NCBI GenBank assembly: GCA_002422725.1
Contig: DITE01000109.1
Location: 42,647-90,578 of the forward strand
Reading direction: 5' to 3'
Source of the DNA: Bacteroidales bacterium UBA6192
GTDB lineage: Bacteria > Bacteroidota > Bacteroidia > Bacteroidales > F082
Length of the DNA: 47,932 bases
Both the position numbers and the translations under genes were made by a program. Below the pieces are notes generated by a model. The model saw only the letters and a program-made list of their open reading frames with translations. It ran no database searches and was not told where the DNA came from. This document shows, piece by piece, positions 26,886-35,565 of the stretch. Numbering within the stretch: the first letter of the stretch is position 1; every line of letters starts with the position of its first letter.

Positions 26886-26890
26886 GGCAA

Positions 26891-28045
26891 ATGAACACAA
26901 AAAGAAACATATGGTTTTCCGATTACGTGCTCATAGTTGTGTTCATCCTGATCATTTGTTCGGCCTTTGTTCAGCAGTATGCAGGCTTTTTATCCCCACT
27001 TCCAAATCAGGAAAACCGTAAACTCAGCGAAAAACCTGCATTCAACATCAACCGGCTTGATCCATTCCCGGCAGCTTATGAGACTTTTTACAACGATCAT
27101 TTCGCCTTTCGCAATCATTTCGTGAAATGGTATGCTTTCATCAACTATAACTGGTTCAAGAAAAGCCCTTATCCTGATCAGGTTATACTCGGCAATGAAG
27201 GTCAGCTATTCCTTGTTCCCAACGAATTGGACACTTATCAGGGCAAAACCTTATTGTCGGATGAGGATTTAAGCAAGGTGAGAAATGAGTTTACTTACCG
27301 GAAAAAGTATTGCTTTGACAAAGGAATAGAATATTTTGTTGTCATATGTCCGACCAAATATACCGTATATCCCGAGCATCTGCCATGGTATGTTTTACCT
27401 TCGGGCGATCAAAGCAAAACAGATCAGTTTATTGATATTGTTCGTGAAACAGGCAATACGGTTATCGACTTACGTGGCACCTTTATTCAAGCCAAAGATA
27501 GTCTTGGGGATCAGCTTTTTTGGCCGACTGATAATCATTGGAGCGAAGTAGGTGCTTTTATAGCCTATCAGGAAATTATGAAACATGTTTCCATACGATT
27601 TCCCGAATTACACACTTACCAGTTCAGCGACTACTCGATCAAGCCTTACACCCGCAATGGCGGTAATCTGGCTTCGATCGTAAACATGCAGGAAAAAATT
27701 CAGGACCAACGGTTTAAGTTTAAAGCATTGTATCCAACATTGACCAGCATGATAAAACCTTCGCCCTATCCCCTTCCGGATAAAATGGATCCGAATAACT
27801 ATTTTCTGGGATTCGAAATGGATTCGGGCGAACTGCCCAGACTCCTTGTTGTTCACGATTCGTTTGGTAAAATAATTCAGCCCTTTCTGAAGGATTCATT
27901 CTCGCGAACAGTGTATATATGGGATAAATGGCAATATCAGCTCAATGAGCCTATTGTCGAAGCAGAGCAACCCGATGTATACATCACCCTGATTGTCGAA
28001 AGCTTGATCCCGGGCATGATCGGCCACATCAATGAAAATAAATAA
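26891..28045 (+). CDS. AlgJ/AlgX-like SGNH-fold acetyltransferase partner
   Basis: This 384-residue protein has an N-terminal membrane anchor (VLIVVFILIICSAFV) and a periplasmic domain of the ALGX/AlgJ type. The catalytic elements are recognisable: Asp214 and His216 in WPTDNHWSEVGA, and Ser324 in VVHDSFGK. These mirror the DxH and GDS-like blocks of AlgJ and AlgX. FYNDHFAFRN near the start is also typical. The open frame extends 21 codons upstream into the MBOAT gene; the ATG at 26891 fits the anchor better. It should take the acetyl group from the MBOAT protein and place it on a polysaccharide. Confidence 0.88.
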   Translation: MNTKRNIWFSDYVLIVVFILIICSAFVQQYAGFLSPLPNQENRKLSEKPAFNINRLDPFPAAYETFYNDHFAFRNHFVKWYAFINYNWFKKSPYPDQVILGNEGQLFLVPNELDTYQGKTLLSDEDLSKVRNEFTYRKKYCFDKGIEYFVVICPTKYTVYPEHLPWYVLPSGDQSKTDQFIDIVRETGNTVIDLRGTFIQAKDSLGDQLFWPTDNHWSEVGAFIAYQEIMKHVSIRFPELHTYQFSDYSIKPYTRNGGNLASIVNMQEKIQDQRFKFKALYPTLTSMIKPSPYPLPDKMDPNNYFLGFEMDSGELPRLLVVHDSFGKIIQPFLKDSFSRTVYIWDKWQYQLNEPIVEAEQPDVYITLIVESLIPGMIGHINENK

Positions 28046-28111
28046 CGCACTGATGTTGAAACATATCACTTACATCTTCCGTTTGAACACAGTAACAATC
28101 GATTTTAACTC

Positions 28112-28984
28112 ATGAAAAACCCCATTAGTAAATTTATCATAGTTTTCTTTTTTGTAAGTTTTTTCTTTCCAGCTTCTTCCAATGGTCAGCAGCGAAATCT
28201 TGGCGGGTTCGAACTCGATGAAACCGAGCTATATGCTATGACCAAGCAGGTGAGCCAGTTCTTCAGCCGTTTTAACAACGAGGAAGATCAATTTGGCAAA
28301 AAATATCATCCGGAGACAAAAGATTACCGCAACACAGAAAGAAGAAAACAAATCCTTCCATTGCTGTTTGATCAACAAAACCCCCGGACAGCAAGCACTT
28401 TGCGCGACTATTTCATTGATGACCTGACGAAGAACGGGAAAACAAACTTTCTGGAGTTTCTGAATGGCCGCTGGTATGCCGAATTATCATCAACTTTTGT
28501 TCACGAGGGAAAGGAAGTCAACATTATTCTTTTTCTGACAATTGAGAAAGAAAATCTTGGCTCCAAATGGGTGCTTACAAATATTTATTATCCTGGTTTT
28601 AATCGCATGTTTCCTGTTGGGGAATTGGCTGAACGGGAGAAACATTTTTTGCATCCAATGAGCCATGAACTGGATTTCATGAACATTTACAAAGCGTTTA
28701 GAAACGAACAATTAATTGACTTTTATGCAGCAAAAGGTTTCCAACCCGATTATCTTAGCTTGTTTTTTTATGAAGTCAAATCGGGCAGATTGCGGTTCAA
28801 ATCGGTTGATCAGCTAAAGTTTCATATCTATCAGATCGAAAACTGGTATTTTGAAGTGGCTTACCTTAACCGAAAAGGAACAAATTCGGGATGGCTGATA
28901 ACCAACCTTATGTATATGAAAGAAAAAGAAAAACCATCATTTATTAAACTTTACGACCCATGGACAGATTCAGGATCAAACTAA
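28112..28984 (+). CDS. Secreted hypothetical protein, coupled to the LRR protein
   Basis: This 290-residue protein has a strong signal peptide (FIIVFFFVSFFFPASSNGQ). The mature part contains two similar-sized alpha/beta segments and many aromatic residues (GRWYAEL, IENWYFEV). The second half appears to resemble the first in pattern, as in duplicated NTF2-like domains, but I cannot confirm this. No family is recognised. Its 3' end overlaps the LRR gene by 25 nt, so they are co-transcribed and probably located together in the periplasm or at the cell surface. Confidence 0.78.
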   Translation: MKNPISKFIIVFFFVSFFFPASSNGQQRNLGGFELDETELYAMTKQVSQFFSRFNNEEDQFGKKYHPETKDYRNTERRKQILPLLFDQQNPRTASTLRDYFIDDLTKNGKTNFLEFLNGRWYAELSSTFVHEGKEVNIILFLTIEKENLGSKWVLTNIYYPGFNRMFPVGELAEREKHFLHPMSHELDFMNIYKAFRNEQLIDFYAAKGFQPDYLSLFFYEVKSGRLRFKSVDQLKFHIYQIENWYFEVAYLNRKGTNSGWLITNLMYMKEKEKPSFIKLYDPWTDSGSN

Positions 28985-31623
28985 TTACCATACTTTTTTT
29001 CTTACTATTTGTTGTCAGTGGATACGGACAAGAATCAAAATCACTCACCCAGTCTGAACTGGAAGCATACAAATCACAAGCCGGAATGCTGGTGAAATAC
29101 CTTGAAGGCACACTCAATTTCCTGGGCGATCCACTTTCAACGGTTCAGGAAAAAGAGGTCATCATTAACGAGAGTTACAGCAAGATATTCAGGGATGATA
29201 AAATTCAGGTGGAAGATGACTTGGATGAGAACCGTGATATTCCGTTGAATAAAGACGTTCAGGCTTACTTGAAAGACGTGGATTTTTTCTTCAAAAATGT
29301 CCGCTTTAAATTTGATATCCAAAGTATTGAGCCTTTGACCAACGAGCAGGGTCAGACATATTTCAGGGTTGCCCTGATGCGTCAATTAATTGGTCGGACA
29401 GTAGGCAACGATTCGGTAAATTCGTCCAGAGCCAGGTTTGTAGAAATCAATCTCGATCCCTTTAAAAAGGACATGAAAATTGTTAGTTTTTACACAACCA
29501 AAATCAATCAAAGAGAAGAACTCCGGCTGTGGTGGACTAGTATGCCACAAACCTGGAAAGATTTCTTTGGACATGATAAAGTTGTTTTCGATACACTTCC
29601 GCTAAACCGTGTTGAGGCAATTACTTTTGATGGAATTGTGACAAAAAGATGGAAGCAGCTTAGCCGTCAGGACACTTTTTTCGTCATGGGTTACGACACT
29701 TTACCCATTTCCATGAGTCATCTGCTTTATGGCCGAAGACCCGATACAACAATGTATATCAATGATACACGTTTACTGATGATGCCCGACAGTATCCGGA
29801 CTGAACTCACTTCCGTGTATCAAATATTGACAAGCCTGACCAAAACCCAGGAAATAAACATAGCCTACAAGCAGCAATATACTACCCTCGAACCACTATC
29901 ACAGCTCAAAGAATTAAAAACCATTGACTTTTCCAACACACCTATCGATGACCTGTCACCATTGCGAAACCTAAATCAACTCGATGCAGTGTATTTTTCA
30001 GGAACCAGTGTGAAAAGTCTCGATCCATTGATTTACTCCGTTAAAATAAAAGAAATTTACTGCTTCGACACCGAAGTGAATGACCTGAGTCCATTGGCAG
30101 GGTTCAGGCAACTCGAAAAACTCTATTGTTTCAATTCAGGGATCAATAACATTGAACCTCTCAGGGGGATGAAAAGTTTGATTGCACTTAGATTCAACAA
30201 TACGGATGTAAGCGATCTGACTCCGCTTCAGGAGATGGAAAACCTGCGATTACTTGATTTTAGCAACACCCCGGTAGTTAATATTTTGCCTTTGTCGGGT
30301 TTAACCGGAATTCAAATGCTCAGTATGGATCACACTGGTATCAGAAGCCTCGATCCGCTCAAAAATCTCAATGCACTGACTATTGTTCAATTCAGCAACA
30401 CCCTTGTAAACGATCTGAGCCCGCTGAGCGGCATTCAGGATCTCAAAAAAGTATATTGCGACAAAACGAGTGTAAGCAGCAGCAGTGCACTGTCATTCAT
30501 GCGAAACAAACCAGGAACACTTGTAATCTATGAAACCGAAGAACTATCTTCCTGGTGGATGAGCCTCCCTATTTATTGGAGGGCTTTGCTTGTTGAACAC
30601 GCCGGCACATCTGCCAATCCGCAATCAGAAGAACTGCATCAGATCATTAACATCAAACAACTCGATCTTTCGGGCAACAGCTACCTTCAAAACATTCAGC
30701 CGCTGAGCCGGTTAACGAACCTTTCAAGTCTTTCGCTCGCCCGAACGGCTATTGAAGACATAAGCCCTTTGATTAATCTGAGTGAATTGCAGGAAATTGA
30801 CCTGTCGCAAACCAGGATAAGCGACATAAGTGCCTTACAAAATATTCTCGGACTCGAATTGCTCAATATCGAAGGCAGCCGGGTTGAGAAACTCGAAGCA
30901 CTGAATGGGATGGCCAGGTTGAAAACCATATATGCCGATGGGAGTCGTGTTACACTGACTGAAGTATTGAAATTCAAAAAAAATCAACCCAATACAACCG
31001 TTATTTTTCAGACCGAATTTCTTCAAAACTGGTGGGAAAACCTGCCCGTCATCTGGCAGGAACTTTTTGCTTTAAAAGCTGGATTCACAGGCACTCCCGA
31101 TGCAACGCAATTGCAGCAGGTGACCGATCTGACCGAAATACGGATCATTGACAACCTCGGCTTTACCGACCTTGAACCCCTTCGCAACCTTCCATTGCTC
31201 GAAAGCCTTGAGTTCAAAGCCACAATGATCAGCAGTCTGCAACCAATAAGTGAGCTGATTAACCTTAAAAAACTTGAGTTTCCCAGCAATAGGATAACCA
31301 ATATCAATCCACTTGTTAAACTTACCAGGCTCGAGGTGTTAAACATAGAAAACACATCGGTTACTGATCTTTCGCCAATCTCGGGTCTGCTATCGCTCAG
31401 GGTATTGAATGTGGCAGGCACACAAATAAAAAACCTGAAAGCGATTCATGGACTTATTAAACTTGAAGATCTTTCGGTATTCAACACAAAGCTGAAAACA
31501 CTCAGCCCTGTTGAACTGTTGCCAGTTATAAGCCATATTAAATGCTACAATACCAAAGTTAGAGCCAAAGAAATTGATGCTTTGAAATCGCTCAAGCCTC
31601 AACTCGTATTGTTGTTCTATTAA
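28960..31623 (+). CDS. Secreted modular leucine-rich-repeat protein
   Basis: This 887-residue protein has a signal peptide (LITILFFLLFVVSGYGQ) and many 20-22 residue SD22/internalin-type leucine-rich repeats (for example LRLLDFSNTPVVNILPLSGL). The repeats come in blocks separated by a recurring linker WWxxxPxxWxxxx, with the Trp pair at residues 191-192, 532-533 and 691-692. Each block ends in a similar cap, such as NKPGTLVIYETE, NQPNTTVIFQTE and LKPQLVLLFY. Block lengths differ (roughly 340, 160 and 195 residues). No T9SS sorting domain is present, and the protein ends at the last cap. LRR surfaces bind proteins or glycans; the ligand is unknown. It overlaps the upstream secreted-protein gene. 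Confidence 0.85.
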   Translation: MDRFRIKLITILFFLLFVVSGYGQESKSLTQSELEAYKSQAGMLVKYLEGTLNFLGDPLSTVQEKEVIINESYSKIFRDDKIQVEDDLDENRDIPLNKDVQAYLKDVDFFFKNVRFKFDIQSIEPLTNEQGQTYFRVALMRQLIGRTVGNDSVNSSRARFVEINLDPFKKDMKIVSFYTTKINQREELRLWWTSMPQTWKDFFGHDKVVFDTLPLNRVEAITFDGIVTKRWKQLSRQDTFFVMGYDTLPISMSHLLYGRRPDTTMYINDTRLLMMPDSIRTELTSVYQILTSLTKTQEINIAYKQQYTTLEPLSQLKELKTIDFSNTPIDDLSPLRNLNQLDAVYFSGTSVKSLDPLIYSVKIKEIYCFDTEVNDLSPLAGFRQLEKLYCFNSGINNIEPLRGMKSLIALRFNNTDVSDLTPLQEMENLRLLDFSNTPVVNILPLSGLTGIQMLSMDHTGIRSLDPLKNLNALTIVQFSNTLVNDLSPLSGIQDLKKVYCDKTSVSSSSALSFMRNKPGTLVIYETEELSSWWMSLPIYWRALLVEHAGTSANPQSEELHQIINIKQLDLSGNSYLQNIQPLSRLTNLSSLSLARTAIEDISPLINLSELQEIDLSQTRISDISALQNILGLELLNIEGSRVEKLEALNGMARLKTIYADGSRVTLTEVLKFKKNQPNTTVIFQTEFLQNWWENLPVIWQELFALKAGFTGTPDATQLQQVTDLTEIRIIDNLGFTDLEPLRNLPLLESLEFKATMISSLQPISELINLKKLEFPSNRITNINPLVKLTRLEVLNIENTSVTDLSPISGLLSLRVLNVAGTQIKNLKAIHGLIKLEDLSVFNTKLKTLSPVELLPVISHIKCYNTKVRAKEIDALKSLKPQLVLLFY

Positions 31624-31794
31624 GATATATTGACGATTTCAGAACGATAGTGAAGCTTAACCATCTGTTCCAACCTGCTTTAAAGTGGGTTGCAAACATC
31701 CCTGATTTCAAAAATTATCCACTTTCCCGTCATAAATATGCTCTGCAGCAAGCCTTGTAGAACACAGACAAATCTTTCAAAAGGTATTTCGCAT

Positions 31795-31825
31795 AAAAAA
31801 AGGATGCCGGGAAACCAGCATCCTT
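31795..31825 (-). terminator. Intrinsic terminator of tRNA-Leu
   Basis: AAGGATGC (to 31807) pairs with GCATCCTT (31818-31825), with a run of A on the plus strand at 31795-31800 giving a U-tract in the minus-strand transcript. It lies 7 nt past the tRNA 3' end. Confidence 0.85.
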
Positions 31826-31831
31826 ACATTG

Positions 31832-31915
31832 TACCCGGAGCCGGGATCGAACCGGCACGAGTGTTACCTCACTGGTTTTTGAGACCAGCGCGTCTACCAA
31901 TTCCGCCATCCGGGC
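31832..31915 (-). tRNA. tRNA-Leu, anticodon CAA
   Basis: This 84-nt tRNA reads GCCCGGATGGCGGAATTGG at its 5' end. The anticodon stem CTGGT/ACCAG encloses a seven-base loop CTCAAAA with anticodon CAA, which reads UUG leucine codons. A long class II variable arm (GAGGTAACACTC) and a T-arm with GTTCGATCC are present. The acceptor stem pairs with TCCGGGT and discriminator A. CCA is not encoded. It has its own promoter and terminator and is divergent from leuS, a striking pairing of a leucine tRNA with its synthetase. Confidence 0.97.
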
Positions 31916-31938
31916 AAAATGAATTGAAGAACGGGCTG

Positions 31939-31967
31939 CAAAGGTAAAAAAAATTGTTTCATACAAA
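31939..31967 (-). promoter_or_regulatory. Promoter of tRNA-Leu
   Basis: On the minus strand TTTG (plus 31964-31967) and TACCTTTG (plus 31939-31946) are separated by 17 nt, a near-perfect Bacteroidota -33/-7 pair. The predicted start falls about 17 nt before the tRNA. The 415-nt gap 31916-32330 otherwise holds only a possible leuS promoter (TAATTTCG, 32187-32194) and the inverted repeat at 32243. Confidence 0.75.
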
Positions 31968-32242
31968 TGGTAAGTTCATCAACATGTTTTAATATGCCAA
32001 AAACAGAGAATTCTTTTATTCTTCGTCCGTGAAACGATGTGATCTGACAGCCACCAAATCGTTTGAATGATTGAAATTGAGTCAATATACGGTCTTGCCG
32101 CCTTCTGTTAAATACCTGTTGACCAGGCACAAAGCTGCTTATGCGGCAATTAAGGTTTGTTGAAACCGACAATTCCAAACACTTTAGTAATTTCGCAGTC
32201 TTGAAGAGGTTGGTCATTCTTCCCTTTGTGGCCAGACAATCG

Positions 32243-32277
32243 GTTGCCAGAATTCCGATGAAATGTACCCTGGCAAC
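32243..32277 (+). promoter_or_regulatory. Inverted repeat in the leuS leader
   Basis: GTTGCCAG (32243-32250) is perfectly complementary to CTGGCAAC (32270-32277), with a 19-nt loop, ending 53 nt before the leuS ATG. No T-run follows, so it is not a simple terminator. It could be an RNA hairpin in the leader or a protein-binding site. No T-box sequence was seen. Confidence 0.4.
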
Positions 32278-32330
32278 AGGTCAGATTTAAGATCAACCAT
32301 TCAACAACAAATTTAATATGAGTGTCATTC

Positions 32331-35300
32331 ATGGATTACAATTTTAAGGAAGTCGAGAAAAAGTGGCAGGATTACTGGCGCGAGCAAAAAATCTATCAGG
32401 TTGATATTGATCGTTCCAGACCCAAATATTATGTTCTGGATATGTTTCCATATCCGTCCGGAGCAGGGCTGCATGTTGGACATCCGCTTGGATACATCGC
32501 ATCTGATATTTACTCACGCTTTAAGCGGATGAAAGGTTTCAATGTGCTCCACCCCATGGGATACGATGCCTACGGACTGCCTGCCGAGCAATATGCCATA
32601 CAAACAGGGACACATCCGGCCATCACCACCGAAAAAAACATCGCCCGCTATCGTGAACAACTCGACAAACTGGGTTTTTCATTTGACTGGAGCAGGGAGG
32701 TGCGCACCAGTGAACCCGGATATTACAAATGGACTCAATGGACTTTTATTCAGCTTTTCAACTCCTGGTATAACCTCGAAACCAACAAAGCTGGTCATAT
32801 TGCCCTTCTTGAATCTGAATTTGCCATGCGGGGAAATGCACAGGTGAGGGCTGCCTGCAACGAAACCGCAGTCTTTTCTGCCGAAGCATGGGCAAACATG
32901 AGCGAAAAAGAACAACAGGAAATCCTGATGAACTACCGGCTGGCTTATCTGGCCGACACCCTGGTCAATTGGTGTCCGGCATTAGGAACTGTGCTTGCCA
33001 ATGATGAAGTGAGCGAAGGCTACTCGGTAAGAGGTGGTCACCCGGTCGAACGCAAATCAATGAAGCAATGGCTTTTGCGCATTACAGCCTATGCTGACAG
33101 GCTATTGTTCGGCCTCGATACCATTGACTGGAGCGAATCGATCAAAGACATTCAACGCAACTGGATTGGCAGGTCGGAAGGCGGAAGTATGGTTTTTGAA
33201 GTTGTTGGTAAACAAGGACATAACTCATTAGAAGAATCAGCAAGTGATCCCAATCTTGAATCGAACCGTGTTGAAAACAGATATAAAATCGAAGTATTCA
33301 CCACAAGACCCGACACCATTTTTGGCGCAACCTTTATGGTTTTGGCACCTGAGCATGAGTTGGTGCAAAAACTGACGACTCCTGATCAGCAGGCTGATAT
33401 TGAAAAATACATCCAACGAACCAAAAACCGATCGGAACGTGAGCGCATGGCTGAGGTAAAAAAGGTCAGTGGGGCTTTCACGGGCAGTTTTGTGGTAAAC
33501 CCATTCACCGGGGCACAAATCCCGATCTGGATAGCCGATTATGTTTTGATGGGTTATGGCACCGGAGCCATAATGGCTGTTCCAGCGCATGATAGCCGCG
33601 ATTTTGCTTTTGCAAAGCACTTTAATCTGCCCATCATACAGGTTATCAACCGAAAAGGTGAAATCCCCTCAGATCCCTTAAACTGGGAAGAATCCTATGA
33701 TTCAAAGGAAGGCATTTTGATCAATTCAGGTTTTATCAATGACATGGAAGTGAAAGATGCCATCAGAGCAGTGGTTGCTGAATCAGAAAAACGCGGCATT
33801 GGAAAAGGCAAGACCAATTATCGCCTGCGCGACGCTATCTTCAGCCGGCAACGCTACTGGGGCGAGCCATTTCCGGTTTATTACAAAAATGACATGCCTT
33901 ACACCCTGAGTGATGACCAATTACCACTCGAACTTCCGCCTGTTGATGCTTACCTGCCCACCGAAAATGGCGAACCACCACTTGCAAGGGCAAAAGACTG
34001 GTTAACGGCTGATGGTTATCCCATAGAAACCAATACCATGCCGGGTTTTGCCGGTTCGAGCGGATATTATCTCAGGTATATGGATCCGGGCAACCCACTT
34101 GAATATTTTTCCAAAGAATCCAATGATTACTGGCAGAATGTGGATCTCTATGTTGGTGGAGCAGAGCACGCCACAGGTCATTTGATTTACGCAAGATTTT
34201 GGAATATGTTTCTGTTTGATCTAGGGCTTTGCTGCAAAGAAGAACCTTTTCAGAAGCTCATCAATCAGGGAATGATTCAAGGCCGATCGAGTCTGGTGTA
34301 TCGGGTTAATACCGAAAAGTTTGCTGAATACATTTTATGGGAAGAATTGCGCGACAGGCGAATGGGTGTTTCATTTGAGAAAGATTTCCGCGATGGCCAC
34401 CGCAAATTCGATTTCTTCAGTGAAGAAGCCGGTTTGGTCATCGAGGTAAAACGTCAGGATGCCCTAAAAAAACTTGTTCATCCTTATGAATCATATTGCC
34501 GGTCGAAAGGCTTAAAGCTATTGCTGATTCCATTAATTGATTTCGTTGAAGATATGGATGGGATCCGGAAACGGATAAGCAGAGCCGTTCAGGGCAATGA
34601 AGTAGAAGCATTGGTTGAAAAAAAGGGTCTGGAACATTTTCCTGTCTTCGTTTCGAAAAACTATCCTGGACGCGAGCATTTTTCGGATGCGTTACATGTG
34701 GACATTAGTTTGGTGCAAAACGACCTGCTCGACATGGAAGCCTTTAAAACATGGCAGCCGCACCTGATTCGTTCAAAGTTTATAACCGAAGAAGGCAAAT
34801 ATGTTTGTGGATGGGAAGTGGAAAAAATGTCGAAATCCAAATACAATGTTCAGAATCCGGATGAGTTGATTGAACGCTATGGTGCCGATACACTCAGAAT
34901 GTATGAAATGTTCCTCGGTCCGATCGAGCAATCAAAGCCATGGGACACCCAGGGTATCGAAGGAGTTTTCAGATTTATCCGCAAGTTCTGGCGTCTTTTT
35001 CACAATGAGTTGAATGAACTTGTTATCAGCGAAGAAGCAGCAACCAGAGAGGAACTTAAAGTTTTGCACCGGACAATCAGAAAAATTGAAGACGACAATG
35101 AGCGTTTTTCTTTCAACACGGCCGTTTCTGCTTTTATGATTTGTGTCAATGAACTGAACGAACTCAGATGCAATAAACGTTCCATCCTTGAACCTCTGGT
35201 CAGGCTCATCTCGCCTTACGCACCGCATCTTTCAGAAGAAATGTGGAGTCTGATGGGGCATAACCAATCGGTTGTACTGGAAACTTATCCGGAATGGCAA

Positions 35301-35507
35301 AATGAATTCCTCATCGAAGACACTTTTTCCTATCCTGTATCGTTTAATGGTAAGACCCGTTTCAAAATTGAACTTCCGGTTGAAATGGACATTAAAACTG
35401 TTGAAATATCAGTACTTGGATCAGAAGAGTGCCGCAAATGGACTGAAGGTAAAGCAGTACGAAAAGTGATCGTGGTTCCTAACCGAATCATAAATATTGT
35501 TATCTAA
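32331..35507 (+). CDS. leuS: Leucyl-tRNA synthetase with a nuclease-like insertion
   Basis: This is a class I LeuRS of 1058 residues counted from the ATG at 32331 (an ATG 9 nt upstream at 32322 is equally open; residue numbers below count from that one). HVGH at residues 51-54 is the HIGH motif and KMSKS is at 835-839. The CP1 editing domain includes TTRPDTIFGATF and GYGTGAIMAVPAHDSRD. Between INQGMIQGRSSLVYR and LHVDIS, where Bacteroides-type LeuRS as I remember it has about 25 residues, this enzyme has about 125. The extra part carries Asp697 (RKFDFF), Glu708 and Lys710 (LVIEVKR), then HPYESYCRSKGLKLLLI, resembling PD-(D/E)xK proteins of the GxxExxY type. All synthetase motifs are intact, so charging should be retained. 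The length exceeds the usual 900-950. Confidence 0.95.
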   Translation: MDYNFKEVEKKWQDYWREQKIYQVDIDRSRPKYYVLDMFPYPSGAGLHVGHPLGYIASDIYSRFKRMKGFNVLHPMGYDAYGLPAEQYAIQTGTHPAITTEKNIARYREQLDKLGFSFDWSREVRTSEPGYYKWTQWTFIQLFNSWYNLETNKAGHIALLESEFAMRGNAQVRAACNETAVFSAEAWANMSEKEQQEILMNYRLAYLADTLVNWCPALGTVLANDEVSEGYSVRGGHPVERKSMKQWLLRITAYADRLLFGLDTIDWSESIKDIQRNWIGRSEGGSMVFEVVGKQGHNSLEESASDPNLESNRVENRYKIEVFTTRPDTIFGATFMVLAPEHELVQKLTTPDQQADIEKYIQRTKNRSERERMAEVKKVSGAFTGSFVVNPFTGAQIPIWIADYVLMGYGTGAIMAVPAHDSRDFAFAKHFNLPIIQVINRKGEIPSDPLNWEESYDSKEGILINSGFINDMEVKDAIRAVVAESEKRGIGKGKTNYRLRDAIFSRQRYWGEPFPVYYKNDMPYTLSDDQLPLELPPVDAYLPTENGEPPLARAKDWLTADGYPIETNTMPGFAGSSGYYLRYMDPGNPLEYFSKESNDYWQNVDLYVGGAEHATGHLIYARFWNMFLFDLGLCCKEEPFQKLINQGMIQGRSSLVYRVNTEKFAEYILWEELRDRRMGVSFEKDFRDGHRKFDFFSEEAGLVIEVKRQDALKKLVHPYESYCRSKGLKLLLIPLIDFVEDMDGIRKRISRAVQGNEVEALVEKKGLEHFPVFVSKNYPGREHFSDALHVDISLVQNDLLDMEAFKTWQPHLIRSKFITEEGKYVCGWEVEKMSKSKYNVQNPDELIERYGADTLRMYEMFLGPIEQSKPWDTQGIEGVFRFIRKFWRLFHNELNELVISEEAATREELKVLHRTIRKIEDDNERFSFNTAVSAFMICVNELNELRCNKRSILEPLVRLISPYAPHLSEEMWSLMGHNQSVVLETYPEWQNEFLIEDTFSYPVSFNGKTRFKIELPVEMDIKTVEISVLGSEECRKWTEGKAVRKVIVVPNRIINIVI

Positions 35508-35530
35508 ACCGATTATGATCGCCGGAATGT

Positions 35531-35538
35531 TACTTTTG
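35531..35538 (+). promoter_or_regulatory. -7 promoter element for the DUF3108 gene
   Basis: TACTTTTG matches TAnnTTTG and lies 28 nt before the ATG at 35566. Confidence 0.55.
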
Positions 35539-35565
35539 TAATTCATTTTTACTAATCACAGGATT

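Noticed and set aside
31894..32217. 107-codon frame on the minus strand
   Set aside because: It overlaps the tRNA-Leu gene and its promoter and has no recognisable content.
34318..34690. Intein in LeuRS
   Set aside because: The insert is only about 100 residues and lacks the splice-site Cys/Ser and His-Asn ending of inteins.
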